From the NCBI GenBank assembly GCA_012728275.1, contig JAAYFK010000024.1, positions 1-64,000 on the forward strand: a DNA stretch of 64,000 nucleotides. Reading direction: 5' to 3'. This DNA is from Clostridiaceae bacterium. Lineage in GTDB: Bacteria; Bacillota; Clostridia; Saccharofermentanales; Saccharofermentanaceae. A program made the position numbers and the translations under genes. How positions within the stretch are numbered: the stretch's first letter is position 1; every line of letters starts with the position of its first letter. This document shows, piece by piece, positions 16,389 to 25,185 of the stretch. Below the pieces are notes generated by a model that worked only from the letters and a program-made list of their open reading frames with translations, was not told where the DNA came from and did not search any database.

Positions 16389-17773
16389 AGAGTGAGGCTA
16401 ATGAGTTGTTCGCAAAGGCGCCTGTGCCAATTGCGGTTCTCAAGAATGTAATCCCATCGATAATTAGCATGATAATGGTACTGCTTTATAATTTAGCAGA
16501 TACCTATTTTATAGGACAGACAAAGGATCCGCTCATGATGTCGGCGGTATCGATTACTACTCCAGTATTCTTTCTTTTCATGGCTGTTGGAATGCTTTTT
16601 GGAATTGGCGGAACATCATTGATTTCAAGACTTCTTGGGCAAGGAAATCCCGATAAAGCTAAGCACGTTTCTTCATTTTGCTTCTGGACAAGTGTAGTAG
16701 TGGGCATTATCGCTACTATCTTGATATTTCTATTTAGGACTCAGCTCTGTTATGCAATCGGTGCCAGCAAGGATACGGTGAAGCTTGCTAGTGATTATGT
16801 TTGGATCGTCGGGCTAGGAATTCCATTCCTTATAGTGTCGAATGCGTTCAGTAATATCATCCGCGCTGAAGGTCGAGTTAAGACTGCCATGGTCGGAATT
16901 GTTGTTGGTAACTTAACTAATATTATTCTTGATCCGATATTTATATTGGGATTTGGTTGGGGTGTAGCGGGTGCCGCAATTGCAACTACAATTGGTAACG
17001 TATGTGCCGCTTTGTGCTACATCATCCATTTGTCATCGAAGAGAACCGCGCTGTCGATTTCTCCGCGTAAATACCGATGGATAAACGGTGTAGCAACAGG
17101 CGTATTCGCTATAGGCATACCTGCATCATTGAATTCAGTTCTACTTTCTGTGTCGAATATTCTCATTAACGTAAAAATGGCACATTTTGGTGACTTAGCT
17201 GTTGCTGGTCTTGGCGTTGCGATGAAGATAAACATGATAGTAGTAATGCTTCTGATTGGCCTTGGAACTGGTGTTCAGCCATTGCTTGGTTATTGCTTTG
17301 GTGCTAAGAATTTGAAGCGTTTCAAGTCAGTATTGATGTTCACTTGTTTTGTTGCAATTACTATGAGTGCGATTATGACAGTTATTTGCTATTTCTTTGC
17401 TAAGCCGTTAACAGCCATTTTTTTGGAGGATGCTACTGCTTCCGCGTATGGAATATCTTTCTGTCGTTTGCTTATTATTTCGGGCCCTATCTTAGGAATC
17501 CTATTTGTATTGATTAATGCTATCCAGTCTACTGGAAGCGCTGTTGGCGCGTTGATTCTTTCAATTAGCAGACAGGGTATATTCTTCATTCCAGTCTTAT
17601 TATTAATTGTTGCCGTTCACTATACTGAGCGAGCGCTGGTTATTGCGCAACCAATAGCAGACTATATGTCTACTCTTCTTGCGATTATCATAACGATGAA
17701 GATCTATCGAAAAGCAGAGAGAACTATGTCTACGCCAGACGAAGTTGCCTTGGCGCAAGATAAAGAAGATTAA
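16385..17773 (+). CDS. MATE-family efflux transporter
   Basis: Cation-coupled exporter of drugs or metabolites in the membrane. It has about twelve hydrophobic segments in two similar halves; the N-terminal PSIISMIMVLLYNLADTYF and GIGGTSLISRLLGQG are typical of clostridial MATE proteins. The length of 462 residues is normal. The start overlaps the end of the GT8 remnant by 4 bases. A permease gene follows 21 bases on, suggesting co-transcription. Substrate unknown. Confidence 0.93.
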   Translation: MKSEANELFAKAPVPIAVLKNVIPSIISMIMVLLYNLADTYFIGQTKDPLMMSAVSITTPVFFLFMAVGMLFGIGGTSLISRLLGQGNPDKAKHVSSFCFWTSVVVGIIATILIFLFRTQLCYAIGASKDTVKLASDYVWIVGLGIPFLIVSNAFSNIIRAEGRVKTAMVGIVVGNLTNIILDPIFILGFGWGVAGAAIATTIGNVCAALCYIIHLSSKRTALSISPRKYRWINGVATGVFAIGIPASLNSVLLSVSNILINVKMAHFGDLAVAGLGVAMKINMIVVMLLIGLGTGVQPLLGYCFGAKNLKRFKSVLMFTCFVAITMSAIMTVICYFFAKPLTAIFLEDATASAYGISFCRLLIISGPILGILFVLINAIQSTGSAVGALILSISRQGIFFIPVLLLIVAVHYTERALVIAQPIADYMSTLLAIIITMKIYRKAERTMSTPDEVALAQDKED

Positions 17774-17794
17774 CAGAAAAGAAGGTGTATTGAA

Positions 17795-19147
17795 TTGGCA
17801 CAGATAGCCGTACTTGTGATTTTTGTACTAATGTTCGTATTGATTGTCTCTGAGAAGATAGAAAGACACTATGTTACCTTGGGATGTGGTGTTTTGGTAC
17901 TAGCTGTTGTATTTGGTCTCATCATGCGAAGTGCTGATGCGGTCTGGTCTACTCTCAACCTGAAGTCTATTATTACGTCAGGTTTTTGGATAGCGAGCGC
18001 CTCAGAAGTTGAGAGCTCGACAGGAATTAACTGGGCTACAATCATCTTCGTTTTTGGAATGATGATAATGGTTGAAGGAATGTCCGACGCTGGTTTCTTC
18101 AGATGGCTTTGCTTATCTATCGCGAAAGCCGTTAAATACAAGGCCATGTCAGTCTTTGTAACCTTCATGATCATGGCTGCTGTTCTTTCAATGTTTATCG
18201 ATAGCATTACGGTTATTCTTTTCTTGGCGGCGGTTACAGTCGAAATTTCCAAGTTCTTGAAATTCAATCCAGTTCCAATGATTCTAGCTGAAATCTTCTG
18301 TGCTAATCTTGGTGGTTCTGCAACCATGTGTGGAGATCCACCAAACATCATAATCGGAACATCGTTTGGATATTCTTTTTTCGACTTCGTAGTAAATACT
18401 GGATTAATCGCTGCTATAGGTCTTGTATTGATGATTATTTACTATGTCATAGTCTTCCGTAAGGAATTCTCTGCAAAAAATAGGAAGCCAGTGGATTTAT
18501 CTGCAATTCCTTCACCAACTTCGGTTATAAAGAATAAGTTCAAGTTTACTGTTAGCTGTGGGATATTTGCAATTGCCGTAGCTCTTCTTGTAACTCACGC
18601 TAATACAGGATTCTCGGTTGCTTTTATTGGTGCTGTTATAGCTGCAATTACTTTGATTTTCGCTTGGAAGGATGCTTGGCGTCTCATCAAGAAAGTTGAT
18701 TTCAAAACGCTTCTGTTTTTTGTAGGATTGTTTATCGTAGTAGGTGGTTTGGAGCAAACTGGTGTACTCACTACTTTTGCGGAATTTATTGCGAAGCTTT
18801 GTGGCGGAAATACGATGCTGATGGTGGCAATAATTATTTGGGTCTCAGGTATCGCAAGTGCTTTCGTAGACAATATTCCATTTGCCGCTACAATGGTTCC
18901 AGTAATTAGAAGTTTGGCTGCCACACAGGGTGTAGATCTGGAAGTACTTACATGGTCTCTAGCTATTGGTACAGATATTGGTGGAAGTGCAACTCCGATT
19001 GGAGCATCTGCAAATGTTGTTGGTATTTCAATGGCTTCTAAAGCAGGACACACTATAGGATGGGGCAAGTATGTGAAGTCTGCGCTACCTGCGACGATAA
19101 TTGTTTTAGTTGTAGCTACGATAGTAATCTGGATTAGGTATTTGTGA
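17795..19147 (+). CDS. Ion-transporter superfamily permease (ArsB/NhaD/SLC13-like)
   Basis: Membrane permease of 450 residues with about eleven helices. GGSATMCGDPPNIIIG in the middle and GGSATPIGASANVVG near the end are the paired re-entrant loops of the ArsB/NhaD/citrate transporter superfamily. Such proteins move arsenite, sodium/protons or dicarboxylates; the substrate cannot be told here. The start is a TTG at 17795 with GAAGGTG just before it. It follows the MATE gene closely. Confidence 0.88.
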   Translation: MAQIAVLVIFVLMFVLIVSEKIERHYVTLGCGVLVLAVVFGLIMRSADAVWSTLNLKSIITSGFWIASASEVESSTGINWATIIFVFGMMIMVEGMSDAGFFRWLCLSIAKAVKYKAMSVFVTFMIMAAVLSMFIDSITVILFLAAVTVEISKFLKFNPVPMILAEIFCANLGGSATMCGDPPNIIIGTSFGYSFFDFVVNTGLIAAIGLVLMIIYYVIVFRKEFSAKNRKPVDLSAIPSPTSVIKNKFKFTVSCGIFAIAVALLVTHANTGFSVAFIGAVIAAITLIFAWKDAWRLIKKVDFKTLLFFVGLFIVVGGLEQTGVLTTFAEFIAKLCGGNTMLMVAIIIWVSGIASAFVDNIPFAATMVPVIRSLAATQGVDLEVLTWSLAIGTDIGGSATPIGASANVVGISMASKAGHTIGWGKYVKSALPATIIVLVVATIVIWIRYL

Positions 19148-19197
19148 TAAAATAATCTTGTCATTTAATGTAAAGCAGGTATAAAGCGGAGGCAAAT

Positions 19198-19803
19198 ATG
19201 GAAAACAAGCAAATCATAGTTTCTATTGGGCGTGAATTTGGTTCGGCTGGACACGAGATAGCTGAAGATATTTCTAAGAAATTAGGCTTGGCGCTTTATG
19301 ATTACAATCTACTAAAGGAGATTGCTGATGATTTCGAAGTGGATTCCAAGCAACTTGAAGAATATGATGAGATCCCAAGAATTCCATTGTTCTCAAGAAC
19401 TGTAAACGGATACAACAATTCGCCTCAATACAACATCGCAATGATGCAATTCGAATATCTTCATAAGAAGGCAGAGGCTGGCGAGTCTTTTGTCGTAGTA
19501 GGACGTTGTTCCGAGGAAATTTTAAAGGACTTCGATTGCATGATACCTATTTTCGTCTTGGGCGATATGCCTAGCAAGATTAAGAGAATTGCTGCTTTAT
19601 ATAAGATGGACGAGAAGGAAGCTTATGAGACGATTATTGTTCAAGATAAGAAGCGTAAGAATTATCATAACTATTTTTGCAAGGGCAAGTGGGGAGATTC
19701 TCGCAACTATGAGATGTGTATTAACAGTAGCCATATTGGTGTAGAAGCTACGGTGGATATTATTCTAGATTACATCAAGTTAAGAACTGGCAAGCCATTG
19801 TAA
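19198..19803 (+). CDS. Cytidylate-kinase-like protein
   Basis: P-loop-type protein of the cytidylate-kinase-like family (201 residues). The opening IIVSIGREFGSAGHEIAE is characteristic: the usual GxxGxGK loop of true Cmk is replaced by GREFGSAGHEI. A second conserved segment is VVGRCSEEIL. Clostridial genomes carry several such paralogues beside transporters, and their substrate is not established. It lies 50 bases after the permease with its own GGAGG site. Confidence 0.87.
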   Translation: MENKQIIVSIGREFGSAGHEIAEDISKKLGLALYDYNLLKEIADDFEVDSKQLEEYDEIPRIPLFSRTVNGYNNSPQYNIAMMQFEYLHKKAEAGESFVVVGRCSEEILKDFDCMIPIFVLGDMPSKIKRIAALYKMDEKEAYETIIVQDKKRKNYHNYFCKGKWGDSRNYEMCINSSHIGVEATVDIILDYIKLRTGKPL

Positions 19804-19834
19804 TACAGAAGAATAATAATGATGGAGGTGCAAA

Positions 19835-20758
19835 ATGGGTCTTTGTTTTCGCAAGAGTATTTCTATTTTTCCAGGACTGAAGCTTAACTTAAGTAAGTCA
19901 GGCGTAAGCATAACGGGAGGAGTCAAGGGTCTTCATAAGACTGTAAATCTTGGAACCGGAAAAACAACTACAACCGTTGGTGTTCCTGGAACAGGAGTTT
20001 ACTATAGGACATCTTCATCTTTGATTAAAGGCAAAGGAAAAGGTAAAGACAAGGATTCTAAGGATAGCAAGACCAGTTCCAAGGGAAATTCAAGCGAACA
20101 AGAGAATGCTTCGAATTCTCAGGAGCTTCAGGATTACAACCTGTATGTTGAGAGCCTTAAGTCTATACATAAGAATAGTGACGGGAGTATTGATTGGAAT
20201 AATATTGATTCATCCAATAAGGAACTTAAGGGGTTTGCTGATAGAGTTTCAAGTGGCGATATCGATAGTTATTTAGAGGTAATCGATGAGGTTAAGCCTT
20301 TTGACGATTTGCTTCAATATGGCAGTGGATTCGAAGTTGGAACCGATAGAAGTGATGCGCTTGAGGTTGAATTTGCGGTAAAGTCTGATGAGGTTATTCC
20401 TCAAGAAGCGGTCGTCGAGAGTTCTTCAGGCACAATTAGTCGCAAGGAACTAACGAAGACAGCGTATTTTGATCTTCTTCAGGATTATGTTTCTAGTACT
20501 GTTATTCGTGTGGCACGAGACTGTATTGCTTTGCTTCCTGTTGACACTGTTCTTGTTACAGCGGTGGATAAGGTCCTTAACACTGCTACAGGTAACGATG
20601 AGGAAGTCGCTATTTTATCTGTTAAGATAACTCGCGAGCAACTTGAAGTTATTAATTTTGATCGAATCGATCCTTCCGATGCGCTTACTGCTTTCGGGGC
20701 AGAATTTAAGTTTAAGAAGACAGAAGGATTTTCTCCTATTCAGAGACTTTCTTTGTAG
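19835..20758 (+). CDS. DUF4236-domain protein with Ser/Lys linker
   Basis: The first 60 residues are a DUF4236 domain: FRKSISIFPGLKLNLSKSG, TGGVKGLHKTVN and VGVPGTGVYYR, a repeated Gly-rich beta pattern of unknown function. A strongly basic, low-complexity stretch (KGKGKGKDKDSKDSK) links it to a C-terminal acidic domain of about 200 residues, which I do not recognise. No signal peptide or membrane helix, so cytosolic. A GGAGG site precedes ATG, and a strong terminator follows, ending the MATE-permease-kinase-like operon. Confidence 0.85.
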   Translation: MGLCFRKSISIFPGLKLNLSKSGVSITGGVKGLHKTVNLGTGKTTTTVGVPGTGVYYRTSSSLIKGKGKGKDKDSKDSKTSSKGNSSEQENASNSQELQDYNLYVESLKSIHKNSDGSIDWNNIDSSNKELKGFADRVSSGDIDSYLEVIDEVKPFDDLLQYGSGFEVGTDRSDALEVEFAVKSDEVIPQEAVVESSSGTISRKELTKTAYFDLLQDYVSSTVIRVARDCIALLPVDTVLVTAVDKVLNTATGNDEEVAILSVKITREQLEVINFDRIDPSDALTAFGAEFKFKKTEGFSPIQRLSL

Positions 20759-20787
20759 TAAATATATTATTTTTAGGAATTGAATGG

Positions 20788-20820
20788 CATGTCGTCTTTA
20801 TACGAGGCGGCATGTTTTTT
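20788..20820 (+). terminator. Intrinsic terminator after the DUF4236 gene
   Basis: A 9-bp stem CATGTCGTC/GGCGGCATG (two G-T pairs) with a 9-base loop is followed by TTTTTT. The space of about 245 bases to the next gene also holds the hairpin TTGCTC-gaaaa-GAGCAA (20831-20847), a promoter at 20898, and an ATTAGTT/AACTAAT inverted repeat (20946-20952, 20982-20988) just before the ribosome site. Confidence 0.8.
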
Positions 20821-20897
20821 GATTGTCTTCTTGCTCGAAAAGAGCAATCACAACACTGACTAACAACAAGAATATATCGATAAACGATATAAAACTA

Positions 20898-20926
20898 TTG
20901 CAAATCAATATGCATGGTGATATATT
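20898..20926 (+). promoter_or_regulatory. Promoter of the DUF2975-HTH module
   Basis: TTGCAA (20898-20903) and TATATT (20921-20926) with a 17-bp spacer, 80 bases before the DUF2975 start codon. Confidence 0.55.
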
Positions 20927-21005
20927 TGGCTCAAGAACTGAAGCTATTAGTTCCTAACGATTAATGTTTTCGAGAACAAACAACTAATATTTGGAGGATA
21001 CTATT

Positions 21006-21467
21006 ATGGACAACAATTCAAAAAAGAATGACATCATTCGAGTTACAAAATTGGCGACGATGATTTTCGCTTTAATTGTTATTACGGCGATTGCAATTGG
21101 ATGGATTAATGTTCCATATATTACTTATGTAATTGCTCGTAAGTCGGATAATTTTTCACTTGTAATAATTTATATCGCGTATTACATAGGTACGGTCCTA
21201 GCTGGAACAATTGTATTCAACATGTATCGACTGCTAGACAATCTTAGCAACAATAACGTATTCGTTAAGAAGAACATATCCTACATGAATATAATGTCCG
21301 GGTGCTGCCTAGCTATCGCTATAGTATGTTTATCTATTGCTTTTGTTTGGACTGGAACAGTATATGTTGCCGTTGTTGGAATCTTCATGTCACTAGTAGT
21401 TAAATGCGTTGCATCAGTTATGGAGAAAGCAATCGAGATGAAGAGCGAACTCGATTTGACAGTGTGA
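21006..21467 (+). CDS. DUF2975 membrane protein (YoaS-like)
   Basis: A 153-residue protein with four hydrophobic segments, typical of DUF2975. The motif in the second half, FNMYRLLDNLSNNNVFV, is the family hallmark. These proteins are almost always paired with a small HTH regulator, as here with the next gene (YoaS-YozG in Bacillus), and may modulate it from the membrane. ATG 21006 is chosen because GGAGG lies at 20993-20997, ahead of an upstream in-frame TTG. Function unproven. Confidence 0.85.
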   Translation: MDNNSKKNDIIRVTKLATMIFALIVITAIAIGWINVPYITYVIARKSDNFSLVIIYIAYYIGTVLAGTIVFNMYRLLDNLSNNNVFVKKNISYMNIMSGCCLAIAIVCLSIAFVWTGTVYVAVVGIFMSLVVKCVASVMEKAIEMKSELDLTV

Positions 21468-21477
21468 GGTGAGAGCT

Positions 21478-21687
21478 ATGGCAATTATTGTGAACTTAGA
21501 TGTTGTAATGGCTAGAAGGAAGATTTCAGCAGGAGATCTTGCGACGAAGATTGGTATCACTCCAGCAAATCTGTCAGTTCTAAAGAATCAGAAGGCGAAG
21601 GCAATCAGATTCTCGACTTTAGACGAGCTCTGTAAAGCGTTGGATTGCCAGCCAAGCGATATTCTTGAATATCGAAAAGAAGAATAA
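21478..21687 (+). CDS. Small Cro/C1-type HTH regulator (YozG-like)
   Basis: A 69-residue protein that is essentially one helix-turn-helix: SAGDLATKIGITPANLSVL, then RFSTLDELCKALDCQPSDI, matching the YozG/XRE_N-26 pattern. ATG 21478 follows a GAGGTGAG site 10 bases after the DUF2975 stop. The pair, with the membrane gene downstream, forms a conserved Firmicute module. The probable target is its own operon. Confidence 0.9.
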   Translation: MAIIVNLDVVMARRKISAGDLATKIGITPANLSVLKNQKAKAIRFSTLDELCKALDCQPSDILEYRKEE

Positions 21688-21714
21688 GCGCAAGTGCGTA
21701 AAGGGGATTAATTT

Positions 21715-23160
21715 ATGAGCGACATAACAAATGTAAATGATATGGTGGGCACAGTGACTTCTTCGGAAAGTGCTTATACCAGACCTGAGTCATCAAGCGA
21801 TGTTTCAAAAGAGATAAGTGAATTTGGCGCGAAAAGAAGAAAATATCTGACTATTGCACTAATAATGATGATTCCAGTTGGAGTGCTGTATTACAAGGCT
21901 TTCTGTCATTTTTTCGATCGAATGAATGCAGCTATACTTTATGGTATCTTTACAATTAGCTTTGTAGTTATGATAGAGCTTCTCATGCGCGCATATGGGA
22001 AGAAGATAACAAAGGAAGCAATATTTTGGGATGCTTGTTTGGTTATATTAGGGATAATTTCGCCAATTTGTGAGGAACCTCTTCTTACGGTGTTTATCAC
22101 TCATGGTATTGCAGTTTTCTCAGTCTTAGTACGAGGTGGCGTTCTTCGCCAAGGCCACACAGGCGGGCAATTTTTAGCGGACATTTTCTCGGGCATTTTT
22201 TCTAAGGGTTTTGGTGGAATGGGGGAAGCCTTTAAGGATGCAGATTACTTAGGTAAACATAAGGAGAAGGAGAAGAAGGAGAAGAAGGGGGATAGTGTTC
22301 TCCAAGGCATTTTGTGTATTATAGTATCTGTACCTATTCTTTTGATAGTGGCTAATATTCTTTCGAATTATAACGATGTCATTAAGAATGTTATGAAAGC
22401 GCTTTACTCGGGGTTCCTATTTACCCTAAGATTATTCAGTTTTCAGTCTTCGGGATTTATTATTAATACTGCTGATTTCTTTTGGTCTTGTTTACTAGGA
22501 TTTGTTGTTGGTCTATTTCTATATGGTTTGGCATCTAAAGCTGCAAAATCAGACGGTCAGGCCGAGTTAGCTAAGGGCAAAAAATTTACTTCGACTATAG
22601 ATAATTCTCGAAAAGCATCACGAATTATTCCAAGCATCGTTGTATCGGCATTTTCGCTTCTTTATATATCGTTCTTCTGCTCAAGCGGAGGTTACTTTTT
22701 TAGCGCATTCTTCGGAAATCTCCCTAAGGAGTTCACTGCAGCGGAGTATGCTAGACAAGGGTTCGGAGATATGCTCATCATTGTATTCTTGAACTTGTTG
22801 ATCTTCTTTCTGGTTAGATTATTTTCTTCGAAGGTTTATAGTCTTAAGAATTACTTGAATATTGCTCTGGCGCTATTAATGACAGAGAGCATAGTCTTTG
22901 TAGTAATATCTTTCTCCAAGATTTGCTTGTACATTAGTAGATTTGGATACACGGAAAATAGAGCGTTCTCACTACTATGTTGTACTTCTCTTGGTCTAGC
23001 ATCAATTCTTGCTGGAATATCAATCATATCGAAAAAGAACGTTGCAAGAATATGGATTGTAGCTTCAACAATATTCTTCATAGCTTATTGTGTAGTATCA
23101 GTGGTTATGAATATAAGCATTAACAATGTTTTGATTAGCGATTTAGTGAATGGTTTGTAA
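21715..23160 (+). CDS. Polytopic membrane protein, DUF4153/DUF4173-like
   Basis: A 481-residue membrane protein with about eleven hydrophobic segments and a basic Lys/Glu run near residues 180-195 in a cytosolic loop. The overall pattern, with helices, then a SFQSSGFIINTADFFWS region, resembles the DUF4153/DUF4173 group, which often lies beside DUF2975-HTH pairs in clostridia. I am not certain which of the two families fits. Function unknown. A ribosome site AAAGGGG precedes ATG. Confidence 0.75.
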   Translation: MSDITNVNDMVGTVTSSESAYTRPESSSDVSKEISEFGAKRRKYLTIALIMMIPVGVLYYKAFCHFFDRMNAAILYGIFTISFVVMIELLMRAYGKKITKEAIFWDACLVILGIISPICEEPLLTVFITHGIAVFSVLVRGGVLRQGHTGGQFLADIFSGIFSKGFGGMGEAFKDADYLGKHKEKEKKEKKGDSVLQGILCIIVSVPILLIVANILSNYNDVIKNVMKALYSGFLFTLRLFSFQSSGFIINTADFFWSCLLGFVVGLFLYGLASKAAKSDGQAELAKGKKFTSTIDNSRKASRIIPSIVVSAFSLLYISFFCSSGGYFFSAFFGNLPKEFTAAEYARQGFGDMLIIVFLNLLIFFLVRLFSSKVYSLKNYLNIALALLMTESIVFVVISFSKICLYISRFGYTENRAFSLLCCTSLGLASILAGISIISKKNVARIWIVASTIFFIAYCVVSVVMNISINNVLISDLVNGL

Positions 23161-23243
23161 CATAAACTAAACACAAAACACATAGTCTTGTTGAGTTTCT
23201 TTGGTAACATCGATAGTATAGATTACTTTATCGAGGTGTTCAT

Positions 23244-25175
23244 ATGAATAGGATACAGAAATGCTTGAAGATTATGACTTTAGTGTTTTGCATGGCTTTA
23301 GCAATTTGCATATTTACACCTGTTTTGAAGGTAAAAGCGGTCTCCGTTTCTGGAGTAGAGCAATATGTTACCAGACTATATGAGAAGGTTCTTCAAAGGA
23401 GCCCTGAAGCGGATGGTCTAAGCTATTGGTGCCAGAAACTTGAGAACGAAGGTTACTCAGCTGCTATGTGTGCTCAAGGATTTTTCGAGAGCGAGGAGTT
23501 CACATCAAGAAATCTAAGTGATGACGAGTATGTTGAAGTTCTGTACGAGACACTTCTGGATAGAAGCTCAGATGCTCAAGGAAAGGCTGACTGGCTTGAA
23601 CGATTGAATCTTGGTACGACAAGAAGAGCGATACTATCACAATTTACTGGTTCCGACGAGTTCACCCAATTGTGTGAATCGTTTGGAATTGTTCGTGGCG
23701 ATATTGCTATGAGTAGCGCAGTAGATATCAATAGCGATGCGACTCAGTTTGTCACGCGACTATATGTGTCCGTTCTTAATCGAAGACCTGACTCGCAAGG
23801 CCTTGAGACTTGGGTTAGTCAAATAACAAGTGGAGGCTTGGGATGTGGAGGTGTACTTCAGAGCTTTTTCGAGAGCCCAGAGTACCTGTCAAAGTCGTCA
23901 ACCAATGATGAATACGTGAACACTCTATATCAAGTAGTAATGGGCAGAGAATGTTCCAATGACGAGAGAGAATTCTGGGTATCTAAGATTGAGGATTCCC
24001 TTATGTCAAGAACTTACGTGCTGTGGGGATTTGTGGAATCAGCAGAGTTCTCATTACTATGCAACAACTATGGTCTTGCTAAAGGTGGAGTTACACGTAC
24101 TGAGCAAAGAGACTTCAACGAGTCCTCCAACATTTTTATTATCAACATATATCAAAACACGCTGGACTTTGTGCCTTCAGCAGTTGATGTCAACAACTGG
24201 CTAGGCTACCTAAGAAGCGGCAAGCCGATATCAGATTTTATTAACGAGATAGCCAAGTTAGAAAGCTTCTCTTCAATGACGACGGTTGAACGTGCAGAGA
24301 GAACATACAGAGCATTGCTTGCTAGAGAAGGAACACAAGAGGAGATAGACGAATTCGCTAATGCTATATCTGAAGCAGACTTTGAGACTGCCTGCGGAAT
24401 AATATACTCGAGTCCTGAGTTTGTAGATCGATGCATCGGAGCCGCACTTATCCCTAGATTTGAAGAGGGCTGGAACATTTACGGTGATAACAAGTACTAT
24501 GTCGTAAACGGACAGCCATTAGTGGGTTGGCAAAGAATTGAAGGGGTAAGGTTCTACTTTGACCCCAATAACCAATGTGCTGCTGCTAAGGGATGGCTAT
24601 TTATTGATGGATTGAAATACTTCTTTGATGTTGAAGGCGGTCTTGTGCAAAATGTTGATCCGATTCTTGGACCCAGAGATACTTACTATCTAACGGTAAA
24701 TACGGTTACTAATACAATAATGGTTTATGCTCAAGATGTTCCTGGAGGTGCATATAATATTCCAGTAATGGCGATTACTTGCTCTACGGGAACGGCGGCT
24801 AATCCTACTCCGCTAGGAGATTTTGTTTGCCGAAGAGCTGCAAGATGGGGCGAATTAATGGGGCCCGTATATGGTCAGTATTGCTCGCAAATAAGCGGAA
24901 ATGTTCTATTTCACTCAGCTTGGTATAGCACAGCTGGAAATATCTATTCTATAAGTGTTAGTGAGTACAATCGGCTTGGAACAAATGCTTCACATGGTTG
25001 CGTAAGACTTACTGTTCGAGATGCTATGTGGATTTATAACAACTGTAACGGAAGTCCAATTCACATATTTGCTTCTGGTGAAGCTGCTCCTTTTGACAAG
25101 CCTGTATTGCCTCAGGCCGGTGTCGTATATGGCAATACCGGATATGACACAACTGATCCAGCTACTTGGTCTTGA
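23244..25175 (+). CDS. Secreted wall protein: DUF4214 repeats, glucan/choline-binding-like repeat, L,D-transpeptidase
   Basis: Exported cell-wall protein of 643 residues. A signal peptide (residues 1-32) is followed by about five DUF4214 units between residues 37 and 400, each with the pattern YVxxLYxxVLxRxPDxxGLxxW and a FFxSxEF ending. Two aromatic repeats of the cell-wall/glucan-binding type (NKYYVVNGQPLVGWQ, then GWLFIDGLKYFFD) lie at about 405-465. The C-terminal domain is a YkuD L,D-transpeptidase with an upstream His (VLFHSAW) and catalytic Cys586 in SHGCVRL. Such enzymes make 3-3 peptidoglycan crosslinks or attach proteins. DUF4214 is often found in large secreted and S-layer-type proteins. 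The GH3 gene follows by 10 bases. Confidence 0.92.
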   Translation: MNRIQKCLKIMTLVFCMALAICIFTPVLKVKAVSVSGVEQYVTRLYEKVLQRSPEADGLSYWCQKLENEGYSAAMCAQGFFESEEFTSRNLSDDEYVEVLYETLLDRSSDAQGKADWLERLNLGTTRRAILSQFTGSDEFTQLCESFGIVRGDIAMSSAVDINSDATQFVTRLYVSVLNRRPDSQGLETWVSQITSGGLGCGGVLQSFFESPEYLSKSSTNDEYVNTLYQVVMGRECSNDEREFWVSKIEDSLMSRTYVLWGFVESAEFSLLCNNYGLAKGGVTRTEQRDFNESSNIFIINIYQNTLDFVPSAVDVNNWLGYLRSGKPISDFINEIAKLESFSSMTTVERAERTYRALLAREGTQEEIDEFANAISEADFETACGIIYSSPEFVDRCIGAALIPRFEEGWNIYGDNKYYVVNGQPLVGWQRIEGVRFYFDPNNQCAAAKGWLFIDGLKYFFDVEGGLVQNVDPILGPRDTYYLTVNTVTNTIMVYAQDVPGGAYNIPVMAITCSTGTAANPTPLGDFVCRRAARWGELMGPVYGQYCSQISGNVLFHSAWYSTAGNIYSISVSEYNRLGTNASHGCVRLTVRDAMWIYNNCNGSPIHIFASGEAAPFDKPVLPQAGVVYGNTGYDTTDPATWS

Positions 25176-25185
25176 AGTGATTCAT